Below are positions 1 to 13,330 of a stretch of 64,000 nt of DNA, piece after piece (positions within the stretch are counted from its first letter, which is position 1; every line of letters starts with the position of its first letter). The notes beneath the pieces were generated by a model that searched no databases, was not told the origin of the DNA, and saw only the letters and a program-made list of their open reading frames with translations. The translations under genes and the position numbers were made by a program. The stretch comes from Paralichthys olivaceus (lineage: Eukaryota; Chordata; Actinopteri; Pleuronectiformes; Paralichthyidae). Location: positions 6,166,861-6,230,860 of the forward strand of contig NC_091097.1 in the NCBI RefSeq assembly GCF_024713975.1. Direction: 5' to 3'.

Positions 1-346
1 TAACTTTAAGGCTTCCTAGGTTGCAAAAGTGTAAATGCAACCTATATGATCTATGTACTGGTTTTAATGTTTATAAAAACAAGGCCACCATGTCAAAAGG
101 GTAATCTGAGAAGAGATTTGCCTAGACACCTGAAAAAGATGATGGCAAGAAATTAATCTAAAGGGGAAAAATATCAGTGATGGGAAACCTTATATAGGCA
201 AATAAAATTATCTGTCGTTACCCAAGTGGAAAACAAAAGAAAGCATTGCTCATAGTTTGGCTTATGATACTGAGAGTTAAGGTGCTTTGCTTCCTGACCA
301 TTGGCAGTAATGCCTTAAGCTTCCTGCCCTTCCACTGAGGCAACGC

Positions 347-3300
347 CTAAACTTTTGGTTCAACTTGTACTACCAGTTCAAGTTCCTCAGTTTGTCCAGA
401 ACCACTATCGTTTTCTACAGCAACAGCTCCATAGATCCTAAGCCCATTAATGTCTTTAGTCACAAGCCAAAGGTGCCTGACACCTTGCCCATCCACTGTA
501 GCAGGTCAATAGTTTCCAGTTCACTGACCCTTTGGATGAGAGAGTATATTACCTGTGAGATCTTGAGGCAGTGGATAGGCTTTCTCTCTTTGTGCTTGTG
601 GAGCTGCATGTCCAAGATGTTTGTTGCCTTTACCAAAGTGAAGCTGGGGCACAAAACCTTGAGTCCTTTCTGATCCCAAAATCTCATGGTGATTGACTTC
701 TGATATCTCTGACAAATCACGAGTGGATCCACAATTTGGGGTTCGCTGATTTTGTTGAATCAATGAATCATAATCTCCAGCACTCTGTGCCTGAGAGGAG
801 GCATAGACTGGGTTTCTGGTGTTGTCTTGTTTCAGAGGTAGCTGCTGTCTTACTCCTCCAGCTGCCAGTATGACTCCTTGGCCTGTGGTGCTCTTTCTTT
901 TCAAGACCATAGGGTCATGACTCTCTCCTCCTCGTGCTTGTGAAGCAGCAAGACCAAGATTTTTACTCGGTTTATCAAGAGGGATTGTGGATCCAAGACT
1001 TGATGACTTTACTAACGGTTCAAAGCTTGGGACATCTCCTCCTGCAAGTAACTCAGGTGCAGTAGGACCAAGAATACTGCCACCTCCAACTGGTGTTTCA
1101 GGAACAAGACCTTTGTCTCCTTTCCCCTTCAAGAGAGCAAGTGCTCTGCCCTTTTCTCTCATCAGATCTTGAATAGCCTGGCCCAGACTGGCCAGCTCTG
1201 CTCCACCCAAATCTGCTGCAGACACACCTGGCAGAAAAATATCATGCATTCGTGACTTCTTCGTGGCTCACAGACAACAGTGTTTCTTTGAGGGTCAACA
1301 GCACACTTTAGTGGCCAGTGACAGAACTGTGTTTTAATTCAAAGTCTACTTTGAATTTCAATGCAATATAACACATGATCCATTGAGTAATCGTCACTCA
1401 GAAAGAGGTCATTCAAGACTGAATCAAGAAACAATAGAATCCATTATGGCTGAAATTAGAATCGTCAGCATAATGAGGAACTGAGACGGAAAGAAGACAA
1501 GACGCAACTGAAGCTTCGGAAGGACAAATATTGTACTTCTCATTGCATCGGTGCAATGACTTCAACGCATACAACATGACATCACAACAAAGTGTTGCCA
1601 CCTCAAACAGTTGAAATGCCATAAAAAACACCACAAGACAAAGACACCGCCTTACTCAGACATCAGTGTGCAGCAGAAACAAAGCTTTGACACTGATGGG
1701 ATATAAAAGCAGAAGACTAAAGTAGTACACAGAAAACGTTTTAAAAGCCAAAAACATTTGACAATAGACTTAAAGAATTCCAGTTTTCACAACACTATCA
1801 ATGGAGATTTTGCATTCAAACTATAATCACTGACTGTGAACCAGAACCAGAGTAAAGCACAGGAACCTGATATTCTATGCATCCAAAAAAAGGTGTTTGA
1901 AAGGATCAAAATGCATCTCTCTCAATGATCAAAGGATCCTCTTAGTCTTACTATCATCAGGTTATGAGTGTGTGTCATAGACTCTATATAAAGATGGATG
2001 ACATGATCACTCCCCAAATGTTAAGCCAAACCATTTAAATCCCCCCCCCCCCCCCCCCCCCAAAGTGGCAGGCTGCAGTATAGGTCAATAACCCTGCCTT
2101 ATCCATGTTAGCAGACAGGACAATGACCAAACTAAAAAGTCAAAGCACACATTAAATAGAATTTTCACAAAGATGCTTTCTGTCATTTTGGGTAGTTCTT
2201 TTCACACTGAAGTGTTTTATTTTTCCAAATAAATATTTTTAATATTTATATTAAAATGGAGAGAAACCTGATGATTGACAGGTGAGACTGACTTGTGATT
2301 GGTTGGTTGTGTGTAGCCGGACCTCGATATCGGGATATATTGGCTTAATTTTTGTACAATAGGAAGAACTGGAGATTTGTTGCCTACTGTCTATATATAA
2401 AGTCTGTGGGGTGCATGCATTCAACAGAACCTGTTTTCCAGTTGCCTCATTCAGTCTGTGTAAACCACAGCTCTCAGTGCACTGCAATCATTAAGGCTGA
2501 TAAACTCATAGACTGGACCTGTGGCAGTAAGAGCAGCAGAACTCATGCAACATGCAACACAGACTGTATGAAACACTCACATCTGCATGTGAATCTTGGA
2601 CACAGAATAAAGACACAAAAACACCACAGGTGGCTGTGGTAGAGGCTTTACCGGGTACTTGTTCCTCAGCCCTCTGTCCAGTGGGATACCCAAGTCCAAT
2701 TCCTAATAACAGCAGACAAGGGGACTGTCACTGATTTCACTGACAAACAACACTGTGGCCACATACACTTGCAGTCTTTAGATTTTAAAGGGTTTAAAAA
2801 GCTGAGCATCTCTGTAACAGTGATAAAATAAAAGGCATCCAGCTCATTGGAAGGAGACAAGCGGAAGGTTTTGGATATAGTTTTGATGTAGATGATAAAT
2901 AATTTCATTTAAAAAGTCTCATGTTTATCCATGACTAACACCATGAGTGTGAGTTAGTGTGGGTGATTCATTTAAACTCAAATCCAAGAATGAAGTATGA
3001 GTGCTGCTCGGGCTGCAGCACTCTCTACCTCCTCTACTTGCAAGTGGCTGTAACTGCAAGCCAGAAGTTTGTAAACAATTCAGTATAAAACAAATTTGAT
3101 TTACTAAAGTTGTATTTTGAATGTTGTTTTTAGGTCTATCATTTTTTTTAATAACATTTGATTTCATTTTAGAACATTCAATGTATTTTCTATACGATGC
3201 ACAGAGATGTGACATTGATTTTGTTATGCACAAACATTCTAGTGATGGTAATAGTGGGTTAGATATCTCAAAAATAAAACAACTGATTCCTTTGATTTCC

Positions 3301-6300
3301 ATAAAGCTAAGTTAACTGTCTGCTGAAATATAAAATGTCTTTAAACTAAAACAATTGTTGACCATTCAATTCAATATCACACGTGGCATTTTATAGATCT
3401 TCTCTCAGCATCCCAACCCAAGTGTCCCTGTACAAATCTAAACTGAATGGAAGAAGTCACGTTTCTCGAGGTGAGACATGATTCATCACCTACCTGGTCG
3501 GGCTCCAGGATAGCCCATGCCAGCCACAGCCCCATATCCTATCAAGAAAAACAAAGAGCCGAGTTCAGAGGACGTGGAGAGACCAGAAGCCCTGGATTTT
3601 TCTCTGTTTTACAAGGGCACGTGTTTTATTTGCTGAAGATGCAGCCTGCCCCAGACATCGTGTTCACAGACGATGATAAAGTGCCACTCGGCTGAGATTT
3701 ATCAAACAAACAAGTGGAGCATTTACAGAGGGTGTAATTCTCTGTGTTAACTCTCATCTGAGAAAACACTGCACAGAAATCGATAAAACAAACTGTGGAA
3801 TCACTCACCTGGCAGAGTGCCGAGGCCAGCACCATAAACTGAAAAGTCAGAAAAACAAAGAATTAGTTTCTATTTACAAAGATTTCTACTGTTTATGCGA
3901 GAACCTTTTTTTTCCTCTAAAACATTACAGATCATCCAGTGACTTTACTTTTTGACAATTACATGCTTTAGTGTAAAGTCTTTAAATCCTCTTTTTGAAA
4001 TGATTAAATGTGTGCTTTTATTGCACCCTTTGAGATTTACATCTTCGAGTTGGACACTACTTTAAATAAGATGAGGATATTAACAGGTTTTTAGGGAATT
4101 TGGTGTCAATTACATTTTTATTTATAAACAACACCGTGAGTGTTAAGTGTATATTCACTATTACTTTCTATAAAACTTCTATCTATCCATCCATCTATTT
4201 TCCTCCACAGGGTGTGTCCAAGACATTCCCTGGCCAGGTGGGATATCTAATCCCTCCAGTGAGTTCTGGGTCTACCCTGGTCTTCTGCGTGAACCTAGAA
4301 AACCTCCAATGGATGGTGTCCTGAGAAGATACCTGAAGGAGCACGACAGGCCTCTCATCGCCCCATGTCTCCTAAAACTGAGCCCAGCCGTCCGACAGAG
4401 GAAACTCAATTTGGGCCGCTTGTATCTGCAATCTCATTTCAGTCACTACATTTACATTAAGTATCAATTGGAAGAGGGCATCTTCCTTTATACATCATTC
4501 TTACCTCGTTTCCCTCCCTGGCCCAAGCCCAGTCCCATTCCATTAGTAAGTCCAGTCCCCAGACCCATTCCTGTGCCCAGGCTGGCACCTGTAATCACAA
4601 GAAACATAAAAAAATATACCACATTGAACTCATTGGCCATACACAGCAGAAGTCAAAATCATTGGAAATTAAGTGATCGTAGGGTTTGAGGGTTTTATAA
4701 GTTGTTACACTGATGTACCATAAGCTCCCTGGGCTCCATATCCACCTTGTCTCAGGCCTGCTCTTCCTCCTAATCCATGAGATCTGTAACCCCCTGTGAA
4801 AGTAATAAAAAGAAAAGACGGCAGAATCGATCGAGAATTAGGACAAGCTGAATCTCTGCTGCAGAACTGGATTGAGGAGCCCCAGCGAGGAGTTTTTCAC
4901 TTTGCAATACCCTCAAATACAACAGGACAAAATGACCACATATGTTTGTGTTTCGGTTTTGCTTCTGAGGTCACACAGGTAAACTGATGAAACTTACCAA
5001 GACCGAGCTGAGCCCCAGGATAACGTCCAACTAATGTTTGAAGAAAAGAGAAAATACAAACATGACTGATCTGAAGGAAAACTAATGTTAGAAGATGCAG
5101 AGTGCAGAAGGTTTGACGTACTTCCAGTTTTCATCGCTTTGTTGCCATAACGATTCCCTAGAGCTCCAAGTGCACCTGCAACTGAAGCTCAAAATGTTCA
5201 ATATTTTATTAAAATATAACATTATCATATGAATGAATTGTGTAATGTTTGTCATTAAAACAATCAGTTTTGAAAATAATTCAAACTCAATCTATTATTA
5301 TGACATTCTATTTAATAATTAATATTCATAACAACAGAATTATAATTTTTTTAAACTCATTTAATTCTTTTAAAAAGTCTTTTTTTCTTCCATTTTTGAG
5401 TTTCTTCATCAGAGCACTTCAGGTCATGTTTTATTTTTATAATCATATATGATTATATTGATTAAAAAAAGATATAATCATTACCACATTTTGTTTTGTT
5501 TTCCACAATTTGTTCTTATCGTTTGTTTCCTCTTAATTTATATTGAATTGATTGGTTTATTAACACTTTGGAGTTGAATAGTCAACATGCATCCATACGT
5601 TTTATGGTTTTGATTTTAACATTTCTGCAGATCAGTCATGAGTTTTCACGCATTCTGAGAAAACCACTGACCTCCTGGTTTTACTCCAACACCGACACCT
5701 GAAGAAAAAACAAAACAGACACAGGTGATGCACTCATGAGCAACTTTCACATGAAAAGAAAATGATTATTTTCTTATTTGAATTTACATACATACAGTAA
5801 TCACAACCGATGCATTCCAAAGTAATAACAGACCTTTGACTTGAGTGTAATTAGCAGCAAAACTCATACACAGTGATTAAGGTGAAAACATTTTTAAAGT
5901 TTTAAAGGCACATGTGACGTACCTCTGGCTGGCAGTACTCTCCCCCAGGATACACTCTGAGGTTTAACCCCTGAAAAAATTAAAACACATCAACATTGTG
6001 CCATCAAAGTTTGTTAAAATGTGCTCTTTGAATTTATCATCAAAGCCAAAATAGAAGATCATATGACAATATGCAGAACAGAACAGTTTAGGCAAATAAC
6101 ATAATGCCATTTGTCATAGCGTGATAACTAATACTTAATTAAAATTTCAGACAAACAGACAGACAGGCAGGCAGGCAGACAGACAGACAGATAGACAGAC
6201 ATGCAGGTGGGCAGACAAAAACACAGACAGACAGACAGGCAGGCAGACAGGAAGGCAGGAAGCCAGGTATGCAGACAGACAGGCAGTCAGCAAGACAGAC

Positions 6301-6489
6301 AGGCAGGCAGGTAGGTAGGCAGAAAGACATGCAGGCAGGCAGACAGACAGGCAGGCAGACAGACAGGCAGGCAGACAGGCAGGCAGACAGGCAGGCAGGC
6401 AGACAGGCAGGCAGACAGGCAGGCAGGCAGGCAGGCAGACAGGCAGGCAGGCAGGCAGGCAGGCAGACAGACAGGCAGGCAGGCAGGCA

Positions 6490-6546
<57 letters not shown>

Positions 6547-7655
6547 ACAGGCAGGCAGGCAGACAGGCAGGCAGGCAGGCAGGCAGGCAGACAGACAGGC
6601 AGGCAGGCAGGCAGGCAGACAGACAGCTCTGTGGTGCCTGTTCTTCTCACAATTGGTCGTCACATTTATTTTACCACCTCTGCCACCTTTTCATTGGATC
6701 TTTGTGATTCAAAGAAATAAGTTGAGATGAAATGTGGGGACTTGGCGCAGGGCTCACTGATGTTACAGAGCTCAGCACTTTTCTCTCCCTCCATCTCACA
6801 CAAGTGATATTTAACAAGTGAGTGAGAGAGAGTCATTGAAGACACTGATCCAACAGAACTGTACATCATATTTGTACTATATGTTACAAACCACATATTA
6901 GAACAAATTACTTGACTACATTACTTTTCACACACTTTGCAGCAATATTGTCCTCTTAGCCAAATAGTTTCAGTATGTAAACATTATTTTTATTAAATGT
7001 CCACATTTTCTAGCTATTCATAAAAAAAGGAATAATTTGGTACTGACTAAAATGCATGTACCTACCACTGAGAACTGAATAATAATTACGTATTTGGAAA
7101 ATTAGGGGGAAATAATGATACCCATCATTTTTACCTGATCAGAATAATAAATAAATACATTTACATTTCTTGGCTAATTTTACATTTTTATGTTGGTATA
7201 ACTTATAATTAATAACTATATTCAGTGAAATAAGGAAGACAAAGTAGGTTTGTGTGTGCTACTATAATTATATTGTTTATTCATTTTTTTATTTATTCTG
7301 ATAAAGTCAAAATTATTTTGTATATTTCAGCAACTTTTTGACTTTTGCAGCAATATTGTCTTTTCAGTCAAATATTTTTTTTGGGGGATCAAATATCGAG
7401 ATATATTATGTCTATGCAAACTCCATCAAATGTGTGTTAGATGCAAGTAGATGTTTTTTAACAACAGCAAAGAAAAGCATATATTGTATTATAGAACTAT
7501 AATCTAGACAAAAAATGAAGAGAATAGATCATAAAGCCGTAATTTTCTTCAGGATACAACCAGAGTTGAAATACCATGTCTTTCTTACCGCCTTGCAGAG
7601 TTTGCTGAACCAACCAGAGAACCAGCGAAGTCTGGAGCAGTGCTCGAAACAGCAT
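347..7655 (-). CDS. Elastin-like glycine-rich secreted protein, 11 exons
   Basis: Eleven exons join in frame to 430 residues: 7655-7589, 5970-5923, 5698-5672, 5181-5122, 5030-4998, 4793-4719, 4588-4505, 3838-3809, 3538-3494, 1227-553 and 495-347. Every junction is GT-AG, and every intron lies after the first base of a codon, so each internal exon can be skipped or copied without a frame change, as in elastin and other matrix genes. Exon 1 gives a signal peptide (MLFRALLQTSLVLWLVQQT). Exons 2-9 encode short Gly/Val/Leu/Tyr-rich blocks such as GVGVGVKPGG and YGAVAGMGYPGARPG, which resemble tropoelastin hydrophobic and KPG-type segments. The 225-residue exon 10 is less repetitive and polar. The last exon encodes a compact tail containing HLWLVTKDINGLRIYG and ending VVQVEPKV. 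I infer a secreted extracellular-matrix protein. It may relate to elastin or to vertebrate GREP1, but I cannot prove orthology. Confidence 0.72.
496..552 (-). other. Very short (57 nt) intron of the elastin-like gene
   Basis: Between the exon ending at 553 (donor GTAATA) and the exon starting at 495 (acceptor CTACAG), only 57 bases are removed. Read through, this stretch holds two in-frame TGA codons. Splicing it out restores the phase-1 pattern of all other introns and adds a 49-residue C-terminus. The size is below what I expect for a usual teleost intron, so the splice is inferred. Confidence 0.55.
2041..2062. repeat. Poly-C tract inside a dispersed repeat
   Basis: An uninterrupted run of about 22 C lies in an intron of the elastin-like gene. 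The flanks at about 1975-2110 match a dispersed fish repeat also seen at 13.15 kb, 37.4 kb and 50.2 kb, sharing a 'catagactgtatataaagatgg'-type end and the phrase 'gtataggtcaataaccc'. Confidence 0.7.
6150..6627. repeat. CAGG/CAGA tetranucleotide microsatellite, about 480 bp
   Basis: Tetranucleotide units CAGG and CAGA alternate irregularly for about 480 bases in the first intron of the elastin-like gene. The left third is degenerate and the right two thirds is nearly pure. It produces long artificial open frames (Cys-Leu-Pro on minus, Gln-Ala-Gly-Arg on plus) that are not genes. Confidence 0.95.
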
Positions 7656-8104
7656 GATGGAGGAGAGCGGAGACAAAAAACAAAACGTTTGCAGCACCGA
7701 GAGCAGAGGAACCAGCTGACACGTCGAGACACAAACTGAAGGATGGGTATTAAACACCAGACAGCCCCTAATGTCTTTTATATGATTTTCTCTCTGATAC
7801 ACTCCCACTGACACATACACAAACCGGTCTGATTGGGCCTATTCTGTGCCGTTTACATTAGTTGAGAAACCACGCACACACACACACAAGGGAACTGAAA
7901 TTTATTATTTTCTCCTGCACCTGAAAATTCACACCCTCTCTTAGTTTGGCATGTATGCATTTCTGTCTGACCTTTCTGCCACTTGTTGATCTGTTACCTG
8001 AAAGGAACTCAGGGATCCATGATTCAGCAGTTAATTTGTCACATGTGCTTCACAATGTACTCGTGTGGTGAAATGCAGTGTGGCGTGCTCCAGGCGATTA
8101 ATGA

Positions 8105-8335
8105 GAAAGTAGAGCACATCCCTCTGCCAAGGCCCAACAGGTCCCATAAATTCAATCTGCATCAAATTTCACAAACTCATGAATATCCCTTTTCTGATTA
8201 CGTAAAGGTCCACGATTTATTCCCTGGGGGTAACAATTTTATGAAAAATAGATGTCAGCGAAAGTAATGCATAAATCCTAGATTTGCCCCCCGATCAGGA
8301 CCCACGTGGTCGGTTCGGTAGTTTTTGTGTAACAT
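8105..8335 (-). repeat. Dispersed teleost repeat family A, minus copy
   Basis: Shares the block order of the copies at 11.53 and 26.04 kb, read on the opposite strand: a 'tctgccaaggcccaacag' end, an 'aaactcatgaatat' core and a 'gatcaggaccca' block. No coding capacity is seen. Family name not assigned. Confidence 0.55.
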
Positions 8336-9824
8336 ACACGGGTGAAAAGGATTACAAAAAGCAAATGTGAAAGAAAAAAATCCATCTATTATCTGTGTTT
8401 CTTATTCTTAAGGGTCGCAGCTGACACACACCATTCATTGTTCATAGATCAGTTGATGGTGACCTACATGAGGATGTTTCCATAGCACCTCAGTGGAGGA
8501 TCTACACACACAACAGTGTTTTCTCCATGATTGTACAGCTCTTAGGACGGAAAAGCACCATGAACAGTGGTTCTTTTTTAAAGCAAGACAAAAACAGATG
8601 CAGACATAAAAAAAGCCTCACAGACACACTCATAAAGCCAATACACTATCCAGGAAAAATAAATTAGGATTTATTTTTTATGATGGATGGGTTGAACTCG
8701 AATGAACCCGCCTGCATCGACACCTGTTTAACAACAGATGAGTTTTTGTTGGATTTTTTTTTTGCGAATACGAAACCTCCTGAAAACCGGTTGGGAAATT
8801 AATGAGTGAGAGCAATCATAATGTTTATGCAGCGCAAATATCCAAGTGAGGAAAACATACTGCGGAAATTGCAGAGTAAATATTACATCATGATGGTGTT
8901 AATGCGTATGTTGAGGGACACCTGAGGCCTCAATTAAAACACCATTATTGTCCATAATTTTCTAGAGACCCTCATTGTAATCTCATGGTGGGTGTAAACC
9001 CTCACCGGGCTCTTCAGGGAAATCAGAGTGTGTCACTACAGTCTGCTGAGAGTGTGCACGAGAACCAGCGGCCCATGGTGGCATCAACACAGAGCTGTGG
9101 GATCTTCACATCGTATAGTGTGGGAGGTACGTTGTTCAAAAACCTTTCTTTGTGTAATGTTTAAATTTTCTCTTTAAACTCGAGCACAGTAGCTCTCAAT
9201 GCAAGAACCACATACGACAGTTCTGCTTTGAGAGACCAGTTGTTTTCAGTCCACCTGAGGAGAACTGAAGTCACATGTGCAGACCACCGCATCGTCTTCC
9301 CTGGTGGTACCGAGCATAAGACAATAACATCACCCTGCACATCTGACTCATGACTCCCTCACCCATGATTCCCCTCTAAACATTTATCCGTCTGCATGTT
9401 TGAGATGTCTTCATAAAAAATAAAAAACTGATCCATAAGGAGAGTGTATGCAATTTTTCAAGACGAAATGTCAAAGCTTTGAGAAGAAGAGCTGATGGTT
9501 GAAAGACAGAGGTGCAGACAGCGTTGGCTCATTAACTGGAAAACAGATGAACATCTGGACGACAGTTTTCACTGTGGTTTTTATATTAGAAACACTCTGC
9601 GCACCAATGTATAGGAATTACAATCTGTGTGTCCTGTCCTCATGTGTCCTTTAACAATGAAAGAGGAGAAAGGCTGTTCTGAACTGAAACAACAGGCTGG
9701 TTACTGGTTGAGGGTTTAGGGTAGAGCCAGGATTATTTTAACACATGCTAACATGGAGTTATCCTGTTGGTAAACTTACAGATGTGACTACATATGGCTT
9801 ATGGCAGATAATGACTTGATTACT

Positions 9825-10140
9825 TGATTGAATGCGTCCCCTTATGAAACCAGTTATCTCCTCAAAATCAAATGCACTCATACATACTCGTCCCCTAAAC
9901 ATCAAGATCCATGAATTATTCTCTGAGAAACCCACAAAATATTGAAAAATGCAACATCTTGCAATGTTAAAGAATGTGAAAAACTTGGATCCACCCCCTG
10001 ACCTAGAAAAGCATCAACATTTAATGGATTATTTCCTGAAGTATTCTGCATCCTTCTACCAAGTTTCGTGAACATCTGTATTGCTAACTAACAAACAGAC
10101 TCAGATGAAATCAAAATCTCCTTGGCAGAGGTAATTACAG
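9825..10140 (-). repeat. Dispersed teleost repeat family A, minus copy
   Basis: Reverse-strand copy with the diagnostic blocks 'ccatgaattattctctgaga', 'ttgaaaaatgc', 'accaagtttcgtgaac' and a 'ccttggcagaggtaat' end. These match the order of the plus copies in the window. Non-coding. Confidence 0.6.
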
Positions 10141-11160
10141 TTTGTGCCACAATGTCAGCTTCTATGATTAACATGCCAACTGCCCAGACCCTCTTATGAA
10201 TGTGTTTCAAATACATTCACGTGCAAATTGCTTGGGTCATTTTGCATGTTTACATGAGGCATTAAATACATGTGCTCCAAGGACAAACAATTACATCTAT
10301 AAATCAGGCAATTGAGATGCAAACATGAGGAACACTATGGCGTAAAGAGGTTTATTCAGCAGGGGCACTGATTGGACCGGTGAGCTCCTATAAAGCTTTA
10401 CAGTGAATAAAAGTAATCATTTTATTTTCTGGAAAATATTTGGATTAACTGTCTAAGCGTCGAACCATACTTTTTGGAGTCAAGTTTATGTTTATACAAT
10501 ATTACTTGAGAGTAATGGTGCCAACAACCTAATTTTCTTTTTGGGACTATTTTCTACACTTGCGCCTCAGTGAGGTTGGTTTTCATCTGTTCTTACACTA
10601 AATTACCCAGTTAAATGTCATACACAGCTGAATACAGCTCACCAGTTGCTGTTGAAATGGACTCCAATGTTCCATTTTCACTTAAAATAAACCAAAATGT
10701 TCCACAGAGAGTTTGAAACCACAAATAGGAAAATAAACACAGACTGGGCAGTGCACAGGAACACAGTCTTTAATAAAGTAGCTACATCTTAGCTTCCTTA
10801 ATTACATTTATGATAACCTTAGTGATCCACAGGTGTAAATATAAATTGAATGGCTCCCACGCTTTGCATCATGTCATTTTCATCAGGAAGTTGGAAACAT
10901 TCATAACCTGTGCACATAAAGTGAATCTTCATACTGGTCTTTGAATTGAATTTTTAATTTCCTGGTCATTTGTTTTGTTTGTTTTTGGAGCATCAGTGTT
11001 TATTGCAGGTTTAACGCTGTTGTAAGAGACTGTGGGCTACCTCCTGGGAGGGTTAATGTTTAGCCTTCAGGTCCATGTAGCATATCCCAAATACTACAGA
11101 GCGATCATGCAGGAGCAAAGCTTTGTGCAGGTGTTAGTGTAACCGCTGGAATCTAACATT

Positions 11161-11188
11161 TGTGTGTGTGTGTGTGTGTGTGTGTGTC
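11161..11188. repeat. (TG)n microsatellite
   Basis: About 14 TG dinucleotides in a row, in intergenic sequence. Confidence 0.9.
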
Positions 11189-11526
11189 TGTTGTGTTTTG
11201 ATGAAAAGACCATGCTCATCTTAATTGGTGATCTCTGTTAATTCTGAGGAAGAGGCAAACGATGAAATGATTTGGTTAAAAGTGTTTAGAAGTTTTGTCA
11301 TGTTACACAAATTAAATGACAGAATATCTAAAATAAATTTGCGAGTGTAATCTTAAAATTAATAACAAAGTGGCTACATTATTACACCCATTAAGTGCAA
11401 CAGCGATAAGGAGAGAGGTAAATGTGGGAGACACATCATTATAAGGTGAGGTCTCAAGCTTTCCAAATACTAAGGCCAAAACACGTCAGATGATAAACAA
11501 TGTATACACTTTACATATCACCAATG

Positions 11527-11870
11527 AATCTGCCAAGGAGGTTATGTTTTCATCTGTTTGTTTGCTTTTATGACAGTAGATTACCATGAAACCTGGAAGA
11601 GATGTGGTAAGGATCAAGAAAGAACATATTACATTTTAGTGATCAGAAGGCAGATCCAGGATTATTATTTTTACTTTAAAATTGGCATTTTTCAACATTT
11701 TCATTGATTTCTCAGATTATAGTTCATGAATCTTAATGTTAAAGGGACATATATCGATGAGTGCATGCAATTTGGAGTAGATCCAGATAAAAATCTGGAT
11801 TTAGTGAATTTGAATGTGCTTTCACAAAGGGACTATTGGGCCTTGGTGGAGGTATTCTAGTTGTACATAT
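11527..11870 (+). repeat. Dispersed teleost repeat family A, plus copy (fullest)
   Basis: The most complete copy in the window. It starts at 'tctgccaaggaggttatg', runs through 'accatgaaacctgg', 'attttagtgatcagaaggca' and 'ttctcagattatagttcatg', and ends at 'gggccttggtggaggtattc'. At least five other loci share this order. It has no open frame and no clear terminal repeats, so it is a short non-autonomous element of unknown class. Confidence 0.65.
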
Positions 11871-13104
11871 TACTGCTATTGAAAGTGTTGGATTTAGTAA
11901 AGTCAGAGGGTGGTGAGGGCTCAACCTAACTTACAATGAATTAATGATGGAGCCAAAAATAATTTTGTTCTTGAAGGTATCACGAAATCAACTCTCTCAG
12001 GAAGTCAGTTAAGAAATGTGTCTTTTACCATTTTTTTAAATAACCTCTAAATAGTAAGTTAACATTAGCCTTTTGTCAAAAGAAGCCAATGACTATCATT
12101 AAGTGGAAGGTTTTACAAGAAGAAACTGGCCTGAGGATCATTAAAACTCATGAATTATTCTCTAAATAACTTCTGATTAAAATATATTATTATGGTTCCA
12201 GTTAAATATTGTGTTGTGAGAAGAAACCATCACTCTGATCTCAAAGGCAAAGTGGGTTTGAAAAAATACAAACACAGCGACTGTAATCCCAATGATTTCA
12301 ATGCACCAGAAGAATGGTTGCCATGACACCACTGTCCAAAACCAGTATAAATTCAACAAAGCGCTGAGATGTGAGCTCCTCTGAAGTGAACGCAGCAATA
12401 TGGTGAGGTGCCCAGAGAAGCGAGAGCCGCACAGTCTTACAAGGGGGGAGACGGCACAGACTGTTGCAACTGGCACAGGCTGCTTTCACTCCGGTCCAAC
12501 ATCACACACACTTACTGCATTGCACACAGTCCACAGTTGTCTCTCTCATGGCGTCAGATGTATACAGAGAGGGTAGTGTGGGTGTTAAGGGATGTTGTGG
12601 AGAGAAACCCCACATGAACTCAGTTTAAAAGTCTTACTTTTATCAATTTATGAATCAATTAAATCCCTCTTTTCTGTAAACCTAATGGCATCAAAGAAGA
12701 AACAGTCAGGAAAAGAAAACCATAATATTAAAAAATAGACGTCTATTTAATTTGTGATTGCTTTTTATTTACACATCACTCGGTGTGTCCGCACTCTGCT
12801 GTGTTGAGTCTACAACGTTTCCTCCGGCTGCTGTGTGCGTATTAACTCACCCACTGATGGAAGTGCTGCTCTTCATCCGGTTCAAGTGGAAAACCTGTTG
12901 AATCAGTTCATTTTGTATGAGGCCGCCCGTCATCCTGGCGACAGAAGAGCTGCTGTGTTCAACACAGAGAAACTCAGCTCAGGAGGAAGGTGTGGACACT
13001 GGAGGGGTGGAAGTCATGAAAAATAGAGGGAAGCTGCACATCATCACTTTACATTTTACAGTTATAAGGAGACGCGTAGAGTTAAAAGAAATGGCGTTGT
13101 GATG

Positions 13105-13147
13105 GTAAGCACTGCCGCCTCAGAGCAAGAAGGCTCTGGGTTCAAAC
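13105..13147 (+). repeat. SINE-like/tRNA-related repeat fragment
   Basis: The phrase 'gtaagcactgccgcctcag', followed by 'gggttcaaac' (like a Pol III B box), is the head of a common teleost repeat. Only a fragment remains, and another dispersed repeat with a 'ctgtatataaagatggac' end follows it directly. Confidence 0.45.
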
Positions 13148-13149
13148 CA

Positions 13150-13330
13150 TACACTGTATATAAAGATGGACAACACATCTCCACTTCCTACCACTATCCG
13201 AAATATCCCGGATATTAATGCTGACATCTTGCACTTTTGGAGCCATAGACTGTGCAGTTGTGATTGTGGAGCAACTTTAGTGAACTCCCGTCAATACACA
13301 TGCTCGACCAATCGTAGGTCAGTCTCAGCT
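13150..13330 (+). repeat. MITE-like dispersed repeat, partial copy
   Basis: Begins 'acactgtatataaagatgga' and contains 'tttggagccatagactgtgc'. The same terminal phrase flanks the fuller element at 50156-50572 on both sides, which suggests a palindromic non-autonomous element. Only one end is clear here. Confidence 0.45.

Noticed and set aside
505-540. Possible selenocysteine or other recoding at two in-frame TGA codons
   Set aside because: A GT-AG intron with matching phase explains the gap. No SECIS-like structure was noticed, and the encoded context is not like a selenoprotein.
6139-6730. Three long overlapping open frames (Cys/Leu/Pro and Gln/Ala/Gly/Arg repeats)
   Set aside because: They are translations of the CAGG/CAGA microsatellite, which has no stops in several frames. 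They lie in an intron and have no splice or start context.
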